This document shows, piece after piece, positions 25,601 through 37,200 of a DNA stretch of 64,000 nucleotides (position 1 is the stretch's first letter; each line of letters opens with the position of its first letter). Where the stretch lies: contig OW285196.1 in the NCBI GenBank assembly GCA_935421135.1, positions 7,699,501 to 7,763,500 of the forward strand, written 5' to 3'. This DNA comes from Bugulina stolonifera (taxonomy: Eukaryota > Bryozoa > Gymnolaemata > Cheilostomatida > Bugulidae). The notes beneath the pieces are model-generated. The model had not been told where the DNA came from and ran no database searches. It saw only the letters and a program-made list of their open reading frames with translations. A program made the translations under genes and the position numbers.

Positions 25601-28600
25601 GCTTCCGGCGGCCATCTTGTTGCGCAACTTCCGGACGACCACTCGTCGTCTTTTCCCGACGTCACGTCGGCCGGAAGTCCTTATACTATATAAAGGGCAC
25701 TGTTTTACTGTTCATTGTCTCAGTCTTCACTTGGCTTTCAATAAAGACACATCTATACTTGATACAGAGACTTTCACTTCCTTTTGTCAGGTCATTCGCT
25801 TAGCGAACCGCCTACTAGGTCAGATCACTCTCTTTCATTGTATAGTCTGAAGGTCGGACTTGAGATCAGATGGGTCGTCTTTGGTAGTATTTGGGCTACA
25901 GAGACCGCTCGATCTTTCATGTAATGCGAAGTCCTATTACCACTCATAGGCACTTCATTTCTGGGTCGATAGTCGTCCAAGGACGACCGCACTAAATCAC
26001 AGAAACCATTACAATATTGTACGGGACTCATGAGAGATAATAAATAAGTCAAATGTCGATAGGTTGATGTTCGAGATTCATGTCCTGTTCTTATAAACTA
26101 AGAGAATCATCCAGGAGTTTGCACAATCTCCATCTATAGCATTACTGAAGTCATCAGCAAATACACCCCCTCATTAGTAGTTTCTTTATGACTTCCAGCC
26201 ATTTACTTATTACGTGACGGAAATTCTACATAACTTTTGCTAGTACTTACGCAAAGCTGGGGCGGAGCACTCTAGCATTTCTTTCAAACCGCATAGTCTT
26301 GAGTTATTTAGAGCTAAAACGGCATCATAGAAATTTAATACAGATAATGCCAAAGAGGTGAAGTACAACGGTCATGTGTAAAGGACAATGAATCAGTATC
26401 CAATGGGTAATTCAAAGCATCTTTAAAATTCAAAAAATATATCCATGTTATGTATTGCTGGCACCAGCGTTTTATCTCACATCTTATTCGTTACGCATTA
26501 TGTTGTTCTGTGTAATCCACATGGCAGCAATTGTAAACACAGCGACAGTAGCCCGAGCAAATTATCAACTGCAAGTGGGACCGTTGGTGAGGGACTTAAG
26601 GGCCTTAACAGGGAATTGAGATTTGGGACTTTGTATGGGTCTAAAATTTCTCAGGGTCAAGCCTATTCTATATACATGTAACTGTTTTTATGGAAGATTT
26701 AATTATCATATTTTGGACATTATTCATCCTCACCTTACCTTGCCTCACCTCACCTTACCTTGCCTCACCTCACCTTACCTCACCTCACCTCGCCTCGCCT
26801 CGCCTCGCCTCGCCTCGCCTCGCCTCGCCTCGCCTCGCCTCGCCTCGCCTCGCCTCGCCTCGCCTCGCCTCGCCTCGCCTCGCCTCGCCTCACCTCACCT
26901 CACCTCACCTCACCTCACCTCACCTCACCTCACCTTACCTCGCCTTACCTTACCTCACCTCACCTCACCTCACCTCACCTTACCTCACCTCACCTCACCT
27001 TGCCTTACCTTACCTCACCTCACCTCACCTCACCTCACCTCACCTCACCTTACCTTACCTCACCTCACCTTACCTCACCTTACCTCACCTCACCTCACCT
27101 TACCTCACCTCACCTCACCTCACCTCACCTTACCTCACCTTACCTTGCCTTACCTTACCTCACCTCACCTCACCTCACCTCACCTCACCTTACCTCGCCT
27201 TACCTTACCTCACCTCACCTCACCTCACCTTACCTCACCTCACCTTACCTCACCTCACCTCACCTCACCTCACCTCACCTTACCTCACCTTACCTTGCCT
27301 TACCTTACCTCACCTCACCTCACCTCACCTCACCTCACCTCACCTCACCTTACCTCGCCTTACCTTACCTCACCTCACCTCGCCTCGCCTCGCCTTGCCT
27401 CGCCTCGCCTCGCCTCGCCTCGCCTCGCCTCGCCTCGCCTCGCCTCGCCTCGCCTCGCCTCGCCTCGCCTCGCCTCGCCTCGCCTCGCCTCACCTCACCT
27501 CACCTCACCTCACCTCACCTCACCTTACCTTGCCTCACCTTACCTCACCTCACCTCACCTCACCTCACCTCACCTCACCTCACCTCACCTCACCTCACCT
27601 CACCTCACCTTACCTTACCTTACCTTACCTCACCTTACCTCACCTCACCTTACCTCACCTTACCTTACCTTACCTTACCTTACCTTACCTTACCTTACTC
27701 ATTTAATTTATTTTTGTTTAGTACAAATTATGCACTGGGAAAATACTTAATTTAGGTCTTCCATAATAGAGATAAACTTTAGGTTTTCTTGTGATTTTTA
27801 ATACATATGAAGTATACATTATACTATTTTTATATACATGATTGTACAACCTCAAGTAAACCTCTGCCACCCACATTTTGGTTTTGTTACATAATTTAAT
27901 ATTAATGTTTTCAAATACTATTCGCAGGACACGACTTCCAACAGTACAGTCTCTGCAGAGTAATAGGATTACCCGTAACAAAAATCATACTGATGGAGTA
28001 TAATATATTTCATTTTTTCATACAAATTCATCAATGGCAACCAACCTACATGTATAACAACGGAGTAGTCAAAAGTATTACAACATCCTGTATGTTAGGG
28101 GTTTGGCCATTTTCTATATATTGTATAATGTATTTTTAGCAAGGAATTTATCTTTGAGCAGTCAGAGACTTGTTTCAAATCCATGAAAATATTAGTCCCT
28201 GACTGGTATTTTTATGAATTTGAAAAAAGTCTCTGACTGCTCAAAGATCAATTCCTTGCTAAAAATACATTATACAACATCATGTATGAATTAAGACTCA
28301 CAGGGTTGAAGGAAATCCCGGCAACCACATCTGCGGATAACATGTGAAACTCTGCACTCGTCTAGACAAGCAGAATAAGAGTAGTTTTTGTAGTAGTGAA
28401 GCGGGTTGGGAAGATTTTCTGCATCAAAACAGTCGGCCTCCCCTGCGTCAGCAAATGGTGCTACTCTCTTCACCTGTAACAGCCATATATGGTCATGAGA
28501 CAGACCTTAGTAAACACCAGCATAATATCAATGGAAGGTGAAAGCAGAAATATCGCTTTGGTTACTAACCTCTTGCCTTTGGATCATCATGTTAGCCTCA

Positions 28601-31600
28601 GTTCCTGGACTTGCTCCATAGCTAATCTCTGATAGCAACGGAACGTCGTGTTTATCATGTATAGCAATCTACAACATACAAATACGGTTTCCACTATAAA
28701 AGTACCCAAATATCATCATAGTTTCATAGTAAGTCTTAGATTCTAAGCATTAAACTAAGAAAACACTGCTACTCGTCTGTGAACTTGGAAGTATAGTAGA
28801 GGCTCGCATTAGGTTGTCAAGTCTAAACATATTTTGAAGCATGTAACATTCTAAACACCCTTTAAACTGTGAAACAGAAAAAAATACAGTCAGGTGTAAC
28901 ATTACATAATTTCATATAGCCTTAGGTCCTTGTTTGTGTTTGGGATATATGAGTTCGGGGGGGGGGAGATGACACCATATAAAATGGGTTAGACAATCTT
29001 TCCATCCAGAATTTTACTGAATAACTTTTACCATGATAATCATTTTAAAGTCAATCTATACACTTAGATCAACCAGCAACTGAAACTATATGAACATATT
29101 GTGTGGTACTAAAGTAAACTTATTAAATTTACTTCCCACAATTAATCCCAGACAACAAAGCAATGATCAAAAACGATCAGCTTTTTCTCTATTTTGGGGT
29201 AGGGAAGGGGTACTTCACCAATGGCAAAGTTACTATGTGGCACAGGACCATTAAAAGGCTGGATGCTCATAATAACACCACCAATGACTTTTCAGGGAAA
29301 TTGAACCACTAGGCCACGGCTGCTCCCATATTGTGCGGTACCAGGCAGACTATAAAATCCCATGAAGGCTACTTAGTAGGCCAAGAGAACAGTGATAATT
29401 GTTTGTTGTTGTTTACAAAAGTAACTGTCTTCGACGATATATTGGGGTGTGAAATACTTACTGCAAATCCTTCCGCTCCAGAGTACGGGCCTGTGAAGTA
29501 TTGGTTTACTTTAGAATCAAGTAAAAAGCGGACTCCTTTCTTGATGCCAGCAGAATCAGAAATAAAGTTGCCATCACTGTTGAACTGAAAACATCGCCCT
29601 ACAAATAGACCTGATGTTCATAAAATATTATTTTCGATGTTTTAGTTTCGCACAGGGCCATCTCATATTTAACGCCAGGACATCTCAGAAGAGGGAGTAC
29701 CAAAAGCTCTTACTTTAAAATGAATGTGACCAGCAATTGATGTGTATATTTAATACAGCCTCTTATTTATTAAACTTGCCAAAGATTGGTCTGAAAGTCG
29801 TGGAGTTGCGTTCCCTTGCTCACACTATACAGCTTTACACTACTAATTACTACTGATTGCAACGAAAAATAAAAATTAAGATGCATCAAGCCACAATATA
29901 CACTATGCCATAATTTTCACAATTTTAGGTATTTGATAAAAAAACAGCTAAGTGATCCGCAGGTTTGTGTAGGGAGCAAAGTACTCGCACATGCACATTA
30001 TGTACTTTCATCATCTCAAACAGCAATGCTGCACACATACACTAACACATAGTCATTTAAAGTACTGCATGGAACCCTTAGTGCTGCCCCTACAGTACCA
30101 TGTCAAACTAAACCATTACCATAGTCAGTGTTGATATGCTTAATTATTTGGCTACAGTTGCGAATCTGATTCCGCACGTAACAAAGGAAAAATGTTTCCT
30201 TAAAAGACGGAGTATTCCTGTTCAACCAAACCATCCACTCTGATTCGTCGGTGTTATTGAGAGCAGTGAGAAATGGGCTACTCCAGTTATATCTAAAGAA
30301 TAGGGGCATAAAAATAGTAACATAGCAGAATCACAGCAAAAGCATTGAGTAATGCAATGTCCTTACTATAATGACACACAATAATGTCAGCATTGCTGCC
30401 AACTTTCTTGATATTAGACTGGCTACTACCAATTGCCTGTCGGTTATAAAAACTACATTATTTATAAGGAGACATTTTTAGCGGAAGAAAGTTTCGCGAG
30501 CTTGCTAATCCTGGAGTATTTTGCGATAGAAATATTTAGCGAGTTTGGCTTATCACGAAATTCGTTAAGTCCCAACATTAATGTTTAAGCATATTTTAGC
30601 ATTAGAAACAAGCTCAGCTGTTATGTTTACTCAGATTTAAACCCCCATCTACTGGTACATAGCTGCAGGGGTCTGTTCAAACCAGTAATTGTTTAAATCA
30701 TTTTGAAAGCAGAATTTGATACCGATGGAAATTATTCTAATTCGCAAAAGTTAAAACTCGCAAAAAGTATCTGCTTTTAGGGTATTTATAAGAATAATAC
30801 CTCCCTGGAGCGGGTGGAACCTTGTTGAAGATATACATGTCTGACCAAATATTCGTAAAAACTGTAGCATCTTCATCTGTCAAGTTCATCTCCTGGAGTA
30901 CCGTATCCTTTAACAGATTTCTGCTACAGATTGTTATCACTGGGAACTATAATAAGGAAATACATTGCCAGTATTAATAATGTGAAATCACCAGCGTTCT
31001 CAGTTGGTGAAATCTTATTTCAAATATGATATTAGCCGGCTACATGGATACTAGAAGGATACTGGTTCATGGTGTAGGTACATAGGTTAATGCTGGTGAA
31101 CTTGTAGTAACATGTAAGCTGTGAAGGAATACAGATTTAGATCAATATCATTGATAGCACCAACTGCTAGCTCAGCATCAGAACCGCTGTGCAATTCTGA
31201 AAAAATTAACCATCTTGTGTATTTTCGATCTCACTGAGAAATTTCAAAATACACTTCTCTTGTTGTGGTCCAAATAATCGACTGTTTGTATCTATTAGAC
31301 AGTGGTTGGCACATTAAAGCCATCATGCCTTATAGCTAATATTGTTGAGTTAGTAAAATAAATAAACTTCATATCGTAGGAATGGTAAATTTGACAGCTG
31401 TTTCAGATTGGTCGGTAAGGTATATAAAGAATACACATGTATTTACACATAGTTTAGAACCTCAGACTACTTGTATGGAACAAGCCCAAACTTACAGTGA
31501 GTTCCGGTGAGCTGTATATCTTCACCCTAGTTCGGAGTCTCCTCTGCACAAAATCATCTAGGAAGTTAGCAGCTGCATATGTGAAGTAGCCGATGCCAAA

Positions 31601-32555
31601 TAGTATCAGCAGACCCCACATTATTCTAACAAATAGCATATACGACATAATAGTATGTGAGCCATAGCAGAATAGTATTCCATTTCATTATTACAAAAAT
31701 TTGTTCAAAAGTTCAAGTAAGCGATGTTCGGGTTCAGACGGAACTGAGAGACGGTGATACACGAGGTCAGTATTTCTCAGTAGTCACAAAAAAGTTTCGC
31801 TTACAGCAACTGCAAGTAGAGAAGAGAAAATACTTTGTGAATGGAATAGAGACAGTCAACTTCATTTGACAGCCACATTCTAATGTACCCATAACGTACT
31901 TTCTTACAATACCATATTCCTTTCTCCACGCATATTTAATACCATGCATGGAACTTTCTTCAACGAAGCTCTGCCAACTCATCTCCTTCTTTGGTGCCTC
32001 TTCTTTCTTCACCAGATCTCTCACTGGAACCTTTTCTCGACACTAATAAAGTACAGCAAAATATGAGCTACTTGGTTAGAAAATATATTCACTATAAATA
32101 CTTGGGCATGTGAGAGTAGGCCCACTAATACACCTTAATATACTAGTTTAGTCCGCAAGAACTGTATTCTTGTTTAGCAAAAAACTAGAATGTTGAAATC
32201 CAATCCATATGGATGTATCACCTCTGCATTATGTTATTTTTCATTCTGCTCGTTTTAGCCAATATTTATCTTGCCACACACACACCACCTCAAATTTTTG
32301 TCATCAACTAATCACAAAAGGCTGCACTAGCTCAACATAATACAAGAATTGATCTGTGTGGCAAACACCTGGTTTGGTATAGTAGTGTGATCCAAAACGC
32401 AGTGTAACCAGAGACCAAATAAAACCAGTTTACTATTAGATGCACAATACAAGCGCACATACTATAATAGAAGTACAACACGTATGTGTATCTATTTAGC
32501 TTACCCAACAACTCTGCAACTCTTTTGAGGCTGCGGATTTTGCCATTTTGCACAT
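22667..32555 (-). CDS. DEG/ENaC (amiloride-sensitive type) sodium channel subunit
   Basis: Complete model of 12 coding exons, 503 residues: 32555-32505, 32042-31900, 31625-31496, 30946-30801, 30292-30120, 29598-29462, 28668-28570, 28473-28302, 26313-26251, 24425-24288, 23766-23656, 22815-22667. DEG/ENaC subunits form trimeric, usually sodium-selective plasma-membrane channels gated by protons, peptides or mechanical force. Visible hallmarks are the N-terminal His-Gly gating motif (residues 50-51, SSMHGIKYAW); TM1 at about 66-86; the post-TM1 FPVITICSRN at 109-118; the cysteine-rich extracellular domain (FLCY, GRCFQFN, SACLDECR, CGCRDF, CRCSSKCHEVKY); and the pre-TM2/TM2 segment NLGGTLGVCLGASLLTVVELLEF-like, with the GAS selectivity filter at 466-468. 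The cytosolic tail is short and basic. Length matches the family. A polyadenylation-type AATAAA lies on the minus strand at 22462-22457. The ligand cannot be told from sequence. Introns are packed with repeats. Confidence 0.93.
23128..23340 (+). mobile_element. tRNA-derived SINE, family 2
   Basis: A-box TGGCCGAGTGG and B-box GGTTCAGTCCC are spaced as in a tRNA, followed by a unique body and a TTATATTATATTATAATAAAA tail-like end. It lies in the last intron of the DEG/ENaC gene. It lacks a foldable acceptor stem, so it is not a functional tRNA gene. Confidence 0.7.
24584..25306. mobile_element. TTAA-flanked MITE with AGGTGGACTGTACTGAAA ends
   Basis: TTAA at 24584-24587 and 25303-25306 encloses about 715 bp whose two ends both read AGGTGGACTGTACTGAAA inwards, an exact 18-bp inverted match. 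No ORF inside. It is in the DEG/ENaC intron between exons 26313-26251 and 24425-24288. The TTAA flank parallels the unrelated element at 2464-3103. Confidence 0.8.
25350..26013 (+). mobile_element. LTR family A, solo LTR with 4-bp target duplication
   Basis: A 664-bp unit from TGTAATGG to CCATTACA with ATAT at 25346-25349 and 26014-26017. U3 ends with a TATATAAA box at 25687-25694; AATAAA at 25740-25745 marks the R/U5 region. It is the inverted near-identical partner of 20488-21150 and is antisense to the DEG/ENaC gene in whose intron it sits. No internal region remains. Confidence 0.92.
26728..27698. repeat. Pentanucleotide array (CACCT/CGCCT/TACCT)n
   Basis: About 970 bp of uninterrupted 5-bp units, mostly CACCT, with two pure CGCCT blocks (about 26788-26889 and 27381-27489) and interspersed TACCT/TGCCT. 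Because no stop codon occurs in the unit, three plus-strand frames are open for more than 330 codons; these are not genes. It lies in the DEG/ENaC intron between exons 28473-28302 and 26313-26251, where the transcript reads AGGTG, AGGCG and AGGTA units. Confidence 0.97.
28121..28277. repeat. Foldback of two SINE family 1 tails
   Basis: Arms of about 70 bp (TTGTATAATG to CCATGAAAATA, and the mirror) flank a 15-bp centre GTCCCTGACTGG-like. Each arm is the 3' tail of SINE family 1 (compare 52745-52806), joined head to head. The right arm ends 25 bp from the 5' splice site of DEG/ENaC exon 28473-28302. Confidence 0.85.
29215..29325 (-). mobile_element. tRNA-derived SINE, family 3, truncated
   Basis: The minus strand reads GCAGCCGTGGCCTAGTGGTT, an A-box-like TGGCCTAGTGG, then a weak B-box GGTTCAATTTCCC, then GAGCATCCAGCC and CCTGTGCCACAT. 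The same words occur in order in the longer copy at 40970-41262. In a DEG/ENaC intron. Confidence 0.65.
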
Positions 32556-34244
32556 TCACCGAGACATGGAGATATTAGTAACCAAGCAGTAGATAGACAA
32601 CCCATTATAAATCAGTGCCTTCTCTGACTACAGGAAATCCATATTCTCCTGTAGTTTAATTTGATACTGTACTTGACTTGAATGACACCTACTCATAGCC
32701 CCTTGTTTATTGGGATGCTATTGAGACTAATAAAAAATTATTCATATAATAATTCACTGTCCATTTAATATTTAAATTTAACACAGTAATTGTCATGTGT
32801 CATCCTGCCCTCTGTTTAACAATGTTTGTCCACATAGCAATGAATAAACAAAGGCTATTGATGTTTGTAAATAGGAATGGGCCGATCCATAAATTGACTT
32901 TATTTTCAGCAAGCCGGTGTATGGTGGGAACACTATCCTTTAACCTTTGACCTAGAGGAGCAGCCATCATCACACTCATGCTATATAAAGCCAGCAAATC
33001 GACAAGACGTGTATGAACAATGCTCAACCGGAACAAAATATTATATCCTCAACTGTAACTGCGTGCGAAGAGTTGTTCCGTCTACAGCATTTTCACCTTA
33101 AATTTATGTTTTACCACCAAATATTTCAAGTTTGTGAATGTGTACATGGAGTTATTTACCAGGTAATAAATACGCATGTTCACACTGAACAGTGGTCACT
33201 GGCCAGACATTGATGACCGAAACCAAGAGACCAACACAAAATATCCGTTATTATGCTTGGTTGGCTACCGCTCAGTAGCTCAAAATAAATTTCCCCATCT
33301 ACCAAAAATCATTACCATAATACATGTATATAATGGTCAATCACTCTACAATCTTGCAGTTAATTTAATCAACTTTTGCAGGGTATAAAAACAGCACATT
33401 GTCATAAGTCACTAATGAATTTGGTTGTCTGAACACAGTCATTGTACTGTAAAGTGTGCATGTATAGGCCTATGACTTATCAACCATCAACCATCACACA
33501 GTCAACCATTACTGAGCCAACCTACCACCAACGAACCAACCTCCACTGAACCAACCTCCACTGAACCAGCGAATCACCACTGAACCAACCTCCACTAAAC
33601 CAGCGAATCACCACTAAACCAGCGAATCACCACTGAGGCAAACATCACTGTGCTAAACATCACAGTGCCACATAAAGCTAGTAATTGAATATAAGATTTT
33701 CATATACCTACAATTCAGAGTATTCAGAGTATTTTTATTTTGTTAGTTAATAACTATTATTTTGATTACAGCTTCATTGTATAAAAATAGAAATGAAATG
33801 ATAGCATTTTGTACGTAATACCAGTAGCACTGTATATGGGATAAATGTATCATAGGCCTTAGCCTTAGGCAGCAAGCAAGTGGTAAGCAGGCGGCAAGCA
33901 GGTGGCAAGCAAGCGGTAAGCAGGCGGTGAGCAGGCGGTGACCAGGCGGTGACCAGGCGGTGACCAGGCGGTGACCAGGCGGTGACCAGGCGGTGAGCAG
34001 GCGGTGAGCAGGCGGTAAGCAGGCGGTAAGTGGGAGCTACACATATGCTTAGTGTCTTGGACCACCAACCTGGGTCGAAAATAAAAATCACATAGATTTT
34101 TAGTATAAGATATGTTCAACATCATATTATTGTCTGGCAGAAAATAGCCAATAAAGTGGGTTGCAACGAGCTAATACACCCTACAGTCATTGATGTAGCC
34201 TACATTTAGGCAGGGCCTGCGGGGAAATGTAACAGAGTCTACCT
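32556..34244. other. Intergenic region between DEG/ENaC and the PLP-enzyme gene
   Basis: It holds the presumptive DEG/ENaC promoter and the 3' flank of the neighbouring minus-strand gene. A plus-strand CTATATAAAG TATA-like box lies at 32981-32990, but the short frame that follows (33013-33213) has no recognisable domain. At 33490-33640 there are irregular ACCAACCTCCACTGA and CAGCGAATCACCACT repeats. The rest is unremarkable AT-rich sequence. Confidence 0.5.
33870..34032. repeat. 11-bp minisatellite GACCAGGCGGT
   Basis: About a dozen tandem 11-mers, grading from GGTAAGCAGGC variants at the edges to GACCAGGCGGT in the centre. Open in several frames only because of the repeat. Intergenic. Confidence 0.9.
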
Positions 34245-37200
34245 TCACATCTCAGGCAATTCATCCGATAAAAACGAGACTTTGCCCACCATTGCATGAG
34301 GTAAAACTGCTTTCCTTACAGCCTCATTCTGGAGCGAAAACATTCCACCTATGAAATAGCCAATATATAATTCTAACCCGAAGGCTTATATAATTCGTAA
34401 TATGTTGTATGGTGTACTCGTATGTACTGTAATGCCTCTAACAAATATTGGGAGTAATAACTTTGGATGTGTATTTGAAGTTATCTCCCTTCCCCACCTG
34501 GCCGTTGGCATCGTCACCATGCGACCAATGAGGGTAGGGTTGAGTGATAATACTAAATCTACATGGTGACATTAAGTCATGCAGATTATGCTGAAACCAA
34601 TAATTCAAATTATTTCATTTATGGGAAAAAAATTTCGATCCTTGACATAGTACAGAGGAGTTATTGTGTTACTTCACCAGCTTGTAACAAAAAGAAAGAT
34701 AAAGGTTAAAGGCATGTTGTTGTTTGATTAACCAAAAACAACAATTGGTAATATGGCACTTTCAGAAATAGAAAGCACATAATAAACTGCTCAGGGTAAA
34801 TTGTGAAATTTTTGCAATTATGGCTGAAAAAGTTATTAAAATCAGTGAATCCTTGAAGATCCGGAAGAATTCTCTAACATTGCAGGTTTTGATGACATCC
34901 AAAAAACCGAAAATACTATGAATTCTGATTTCCAATTTACCGATCAAACCTTCAATTAGTCATGATACAATGAAAGTAGGTTAACCGCTAGTCATTGTTA
35001 TTGCTAAACTATTCTGTTGAGGTGGACACTTACCTGTATGAATAAATAAAACTCGTCTCCCCTTGAATACTTCTGGTTTATTCTGGAGTAAATGGGACAG
35101 ACCGTAGGCAGCTTTACCAGTGTATGTGTTATCCAGAACTACTCCTGTTTGATTGGCCGTTTTAACTATGTACTCTACAAAAAATATAAATCGTTTGAGT
35201 AAATTAGAGACAGCAGTTTATTTCCTACAACAAAGCTAATGACTACTGAAAAATCAGAGTTGCCTTCCCTTCAATCTGGCATAAGTAGCCTGAGAATTTC
35301 AATATTCTCAACTATTTCATTTTTGGCTGACAGGTTCATTCTAAGGCAAAGCGGACATCCATTTGTTCACCTAAGAAAAGACCAACCCTGTTGCTATTAG
35401 TTTGCTAATTAGATACAACAACTCCAATTATAGAATTTAGTTGAAACCGACTTTCATTATTGACAGGATATTAACCGAGGCCTCCGGCTGGCACTACGCG
35501 TAGCCTATGTAGTCAGACCAGTAATCAAAACTTAAAACCCTGATTTGCACTAGAAACATACTATGCTTATTCATCAAATGAAATGATAAAAATAGACTTG
35601 CATTTAATTGAAGGTAAGACGATTCCCACTCTGCTTATGATGCATTGTTGTCATTGGCTGGATAGTTTTGGGAGCAGTTGATTGTTAGACAACCATTGTT
35701 CCATTGTATTGCATTATTAAAATATCTATTGTATTATTTAGTCATACTACAATAATTATGGTAAACAGAAATAATGGAACCTCTATAGTACATCATAACT
35801 TATAAATATGGAGGTTGAACTTCATTTGATTGCTGATACTAACAGTGTAACAAATGAGGAGCACAGGCTAGGAAGTAAAAGACAGACCTAGTTGCTGCGG
35901 TAAGTTGAGGGCATAACCTGGGTCCCTGTATTCTTCATATAAACTCATTATATCTTCACTGTTGACATCAGCTAGCCCCAGGCTACGTAGAATACTATTG
36001 ATAGCTGCATGGATTTCACTATTATCACCTCGGATAGATATACCATGGCATCTGGAATAAGCAATATACCATGTGACATGATATCATACATTTACTGCAT
36101 AGTTCATTTAAATAAAAATACATGTACAATGTAAACCCATGGTAGACTCAATACAACATGATGTCTATTCAGATGAGCCATCACTGGTTGTAAATGGAAA
36201 GATAAAAAATACGATTAAAATTCACATAATACGAAGGTTGCATAAGCCGTGGTTCTATATTTTAAACAAAGTTGCCACCAATTCTTGTCTTAAATTTTCT
36301 TCAATCAAAATATTGTATTTACACATAAGTACAGCTTTTTATACTGGGAGACAAGAAGTGTTTTACTATAGAGAATAACCTTAATTTAGTCCTTTGAAGC
36401 AATGTCAAGGACTAGCCAAACGGTAATGAGCGCACCAACAAAACATGAAATGACAACTCCAACTTATCCCCACTCAAACAACTACCGGTTACACGACTGG
36501 CAACGGCAGATTTCTTCGGTGGCTTAAGCCAATAGATCAAACCTAATATTTTTCATGTTTAGCGGTATCTTCATAATTTGGATGAACTTTATCTTACAAC
36601 ACAGACTTACTCCTCACAAATTAATGAAATCTTGGGCGAAGCTCACCATATTGTAGTTAAGGAAATATCGTTAAGGAAGTCACTCTGCCATTGCTTTTTC
36701 ATCCAATTAACAACAACCAGCAATTATAGGCGAGTGCTAACTTCACTAACCAATCATAGCCTAACGAATTATCACCGATCCAACACAGTTTCGTGCTGAA
36801 CAAACAACAACGAAACTTAGTTACAGCCTCAATGATTTCGTTGGAGTTGCCGTCTCGCATTTCGTTGACAATTTCGTTGCCGTGTAGGCTACATGTAAAG
36901 ATATCAGAATATCATTACACTGGTAAAGTCATAAGAGTTGTCATGTTTGCTTTTTCGGCGTAAATTTAATTTCTCAAAAAAATTTAACTCTGGTATAAAC
37001 CACTAGTGGTAAAAATGCATTACAGAAGAATCGGAGCTGCCTTTTCAATGAAGTATAGAACACTCATGTTGGCCAAAGCAAGAAGATTCCAAAACAAACC
37101 ACTCTCAAGAGAATGAATGCAACACTCTTAAACTGCAGAGTACAAGTTGAACGGGGGAGCCCCAAAGCTTTCATTTTCATTTAAACAACATGAATCCTTA

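Noticed and set aside
26623..27755. Three overlapping plus-strand frames of more than 330 codons reading LTSPHLTSPH-type repeats
   Set aside because: They follow solely from the stop-free pentanucleotide array and have no independent coding evidence.
33013..33213. Short gene after a TATATAA box
   Set aside because: 66 residues with no signal peptide, domain or splice support; the TATA-like word is expected by chance in AT-rich DNA.
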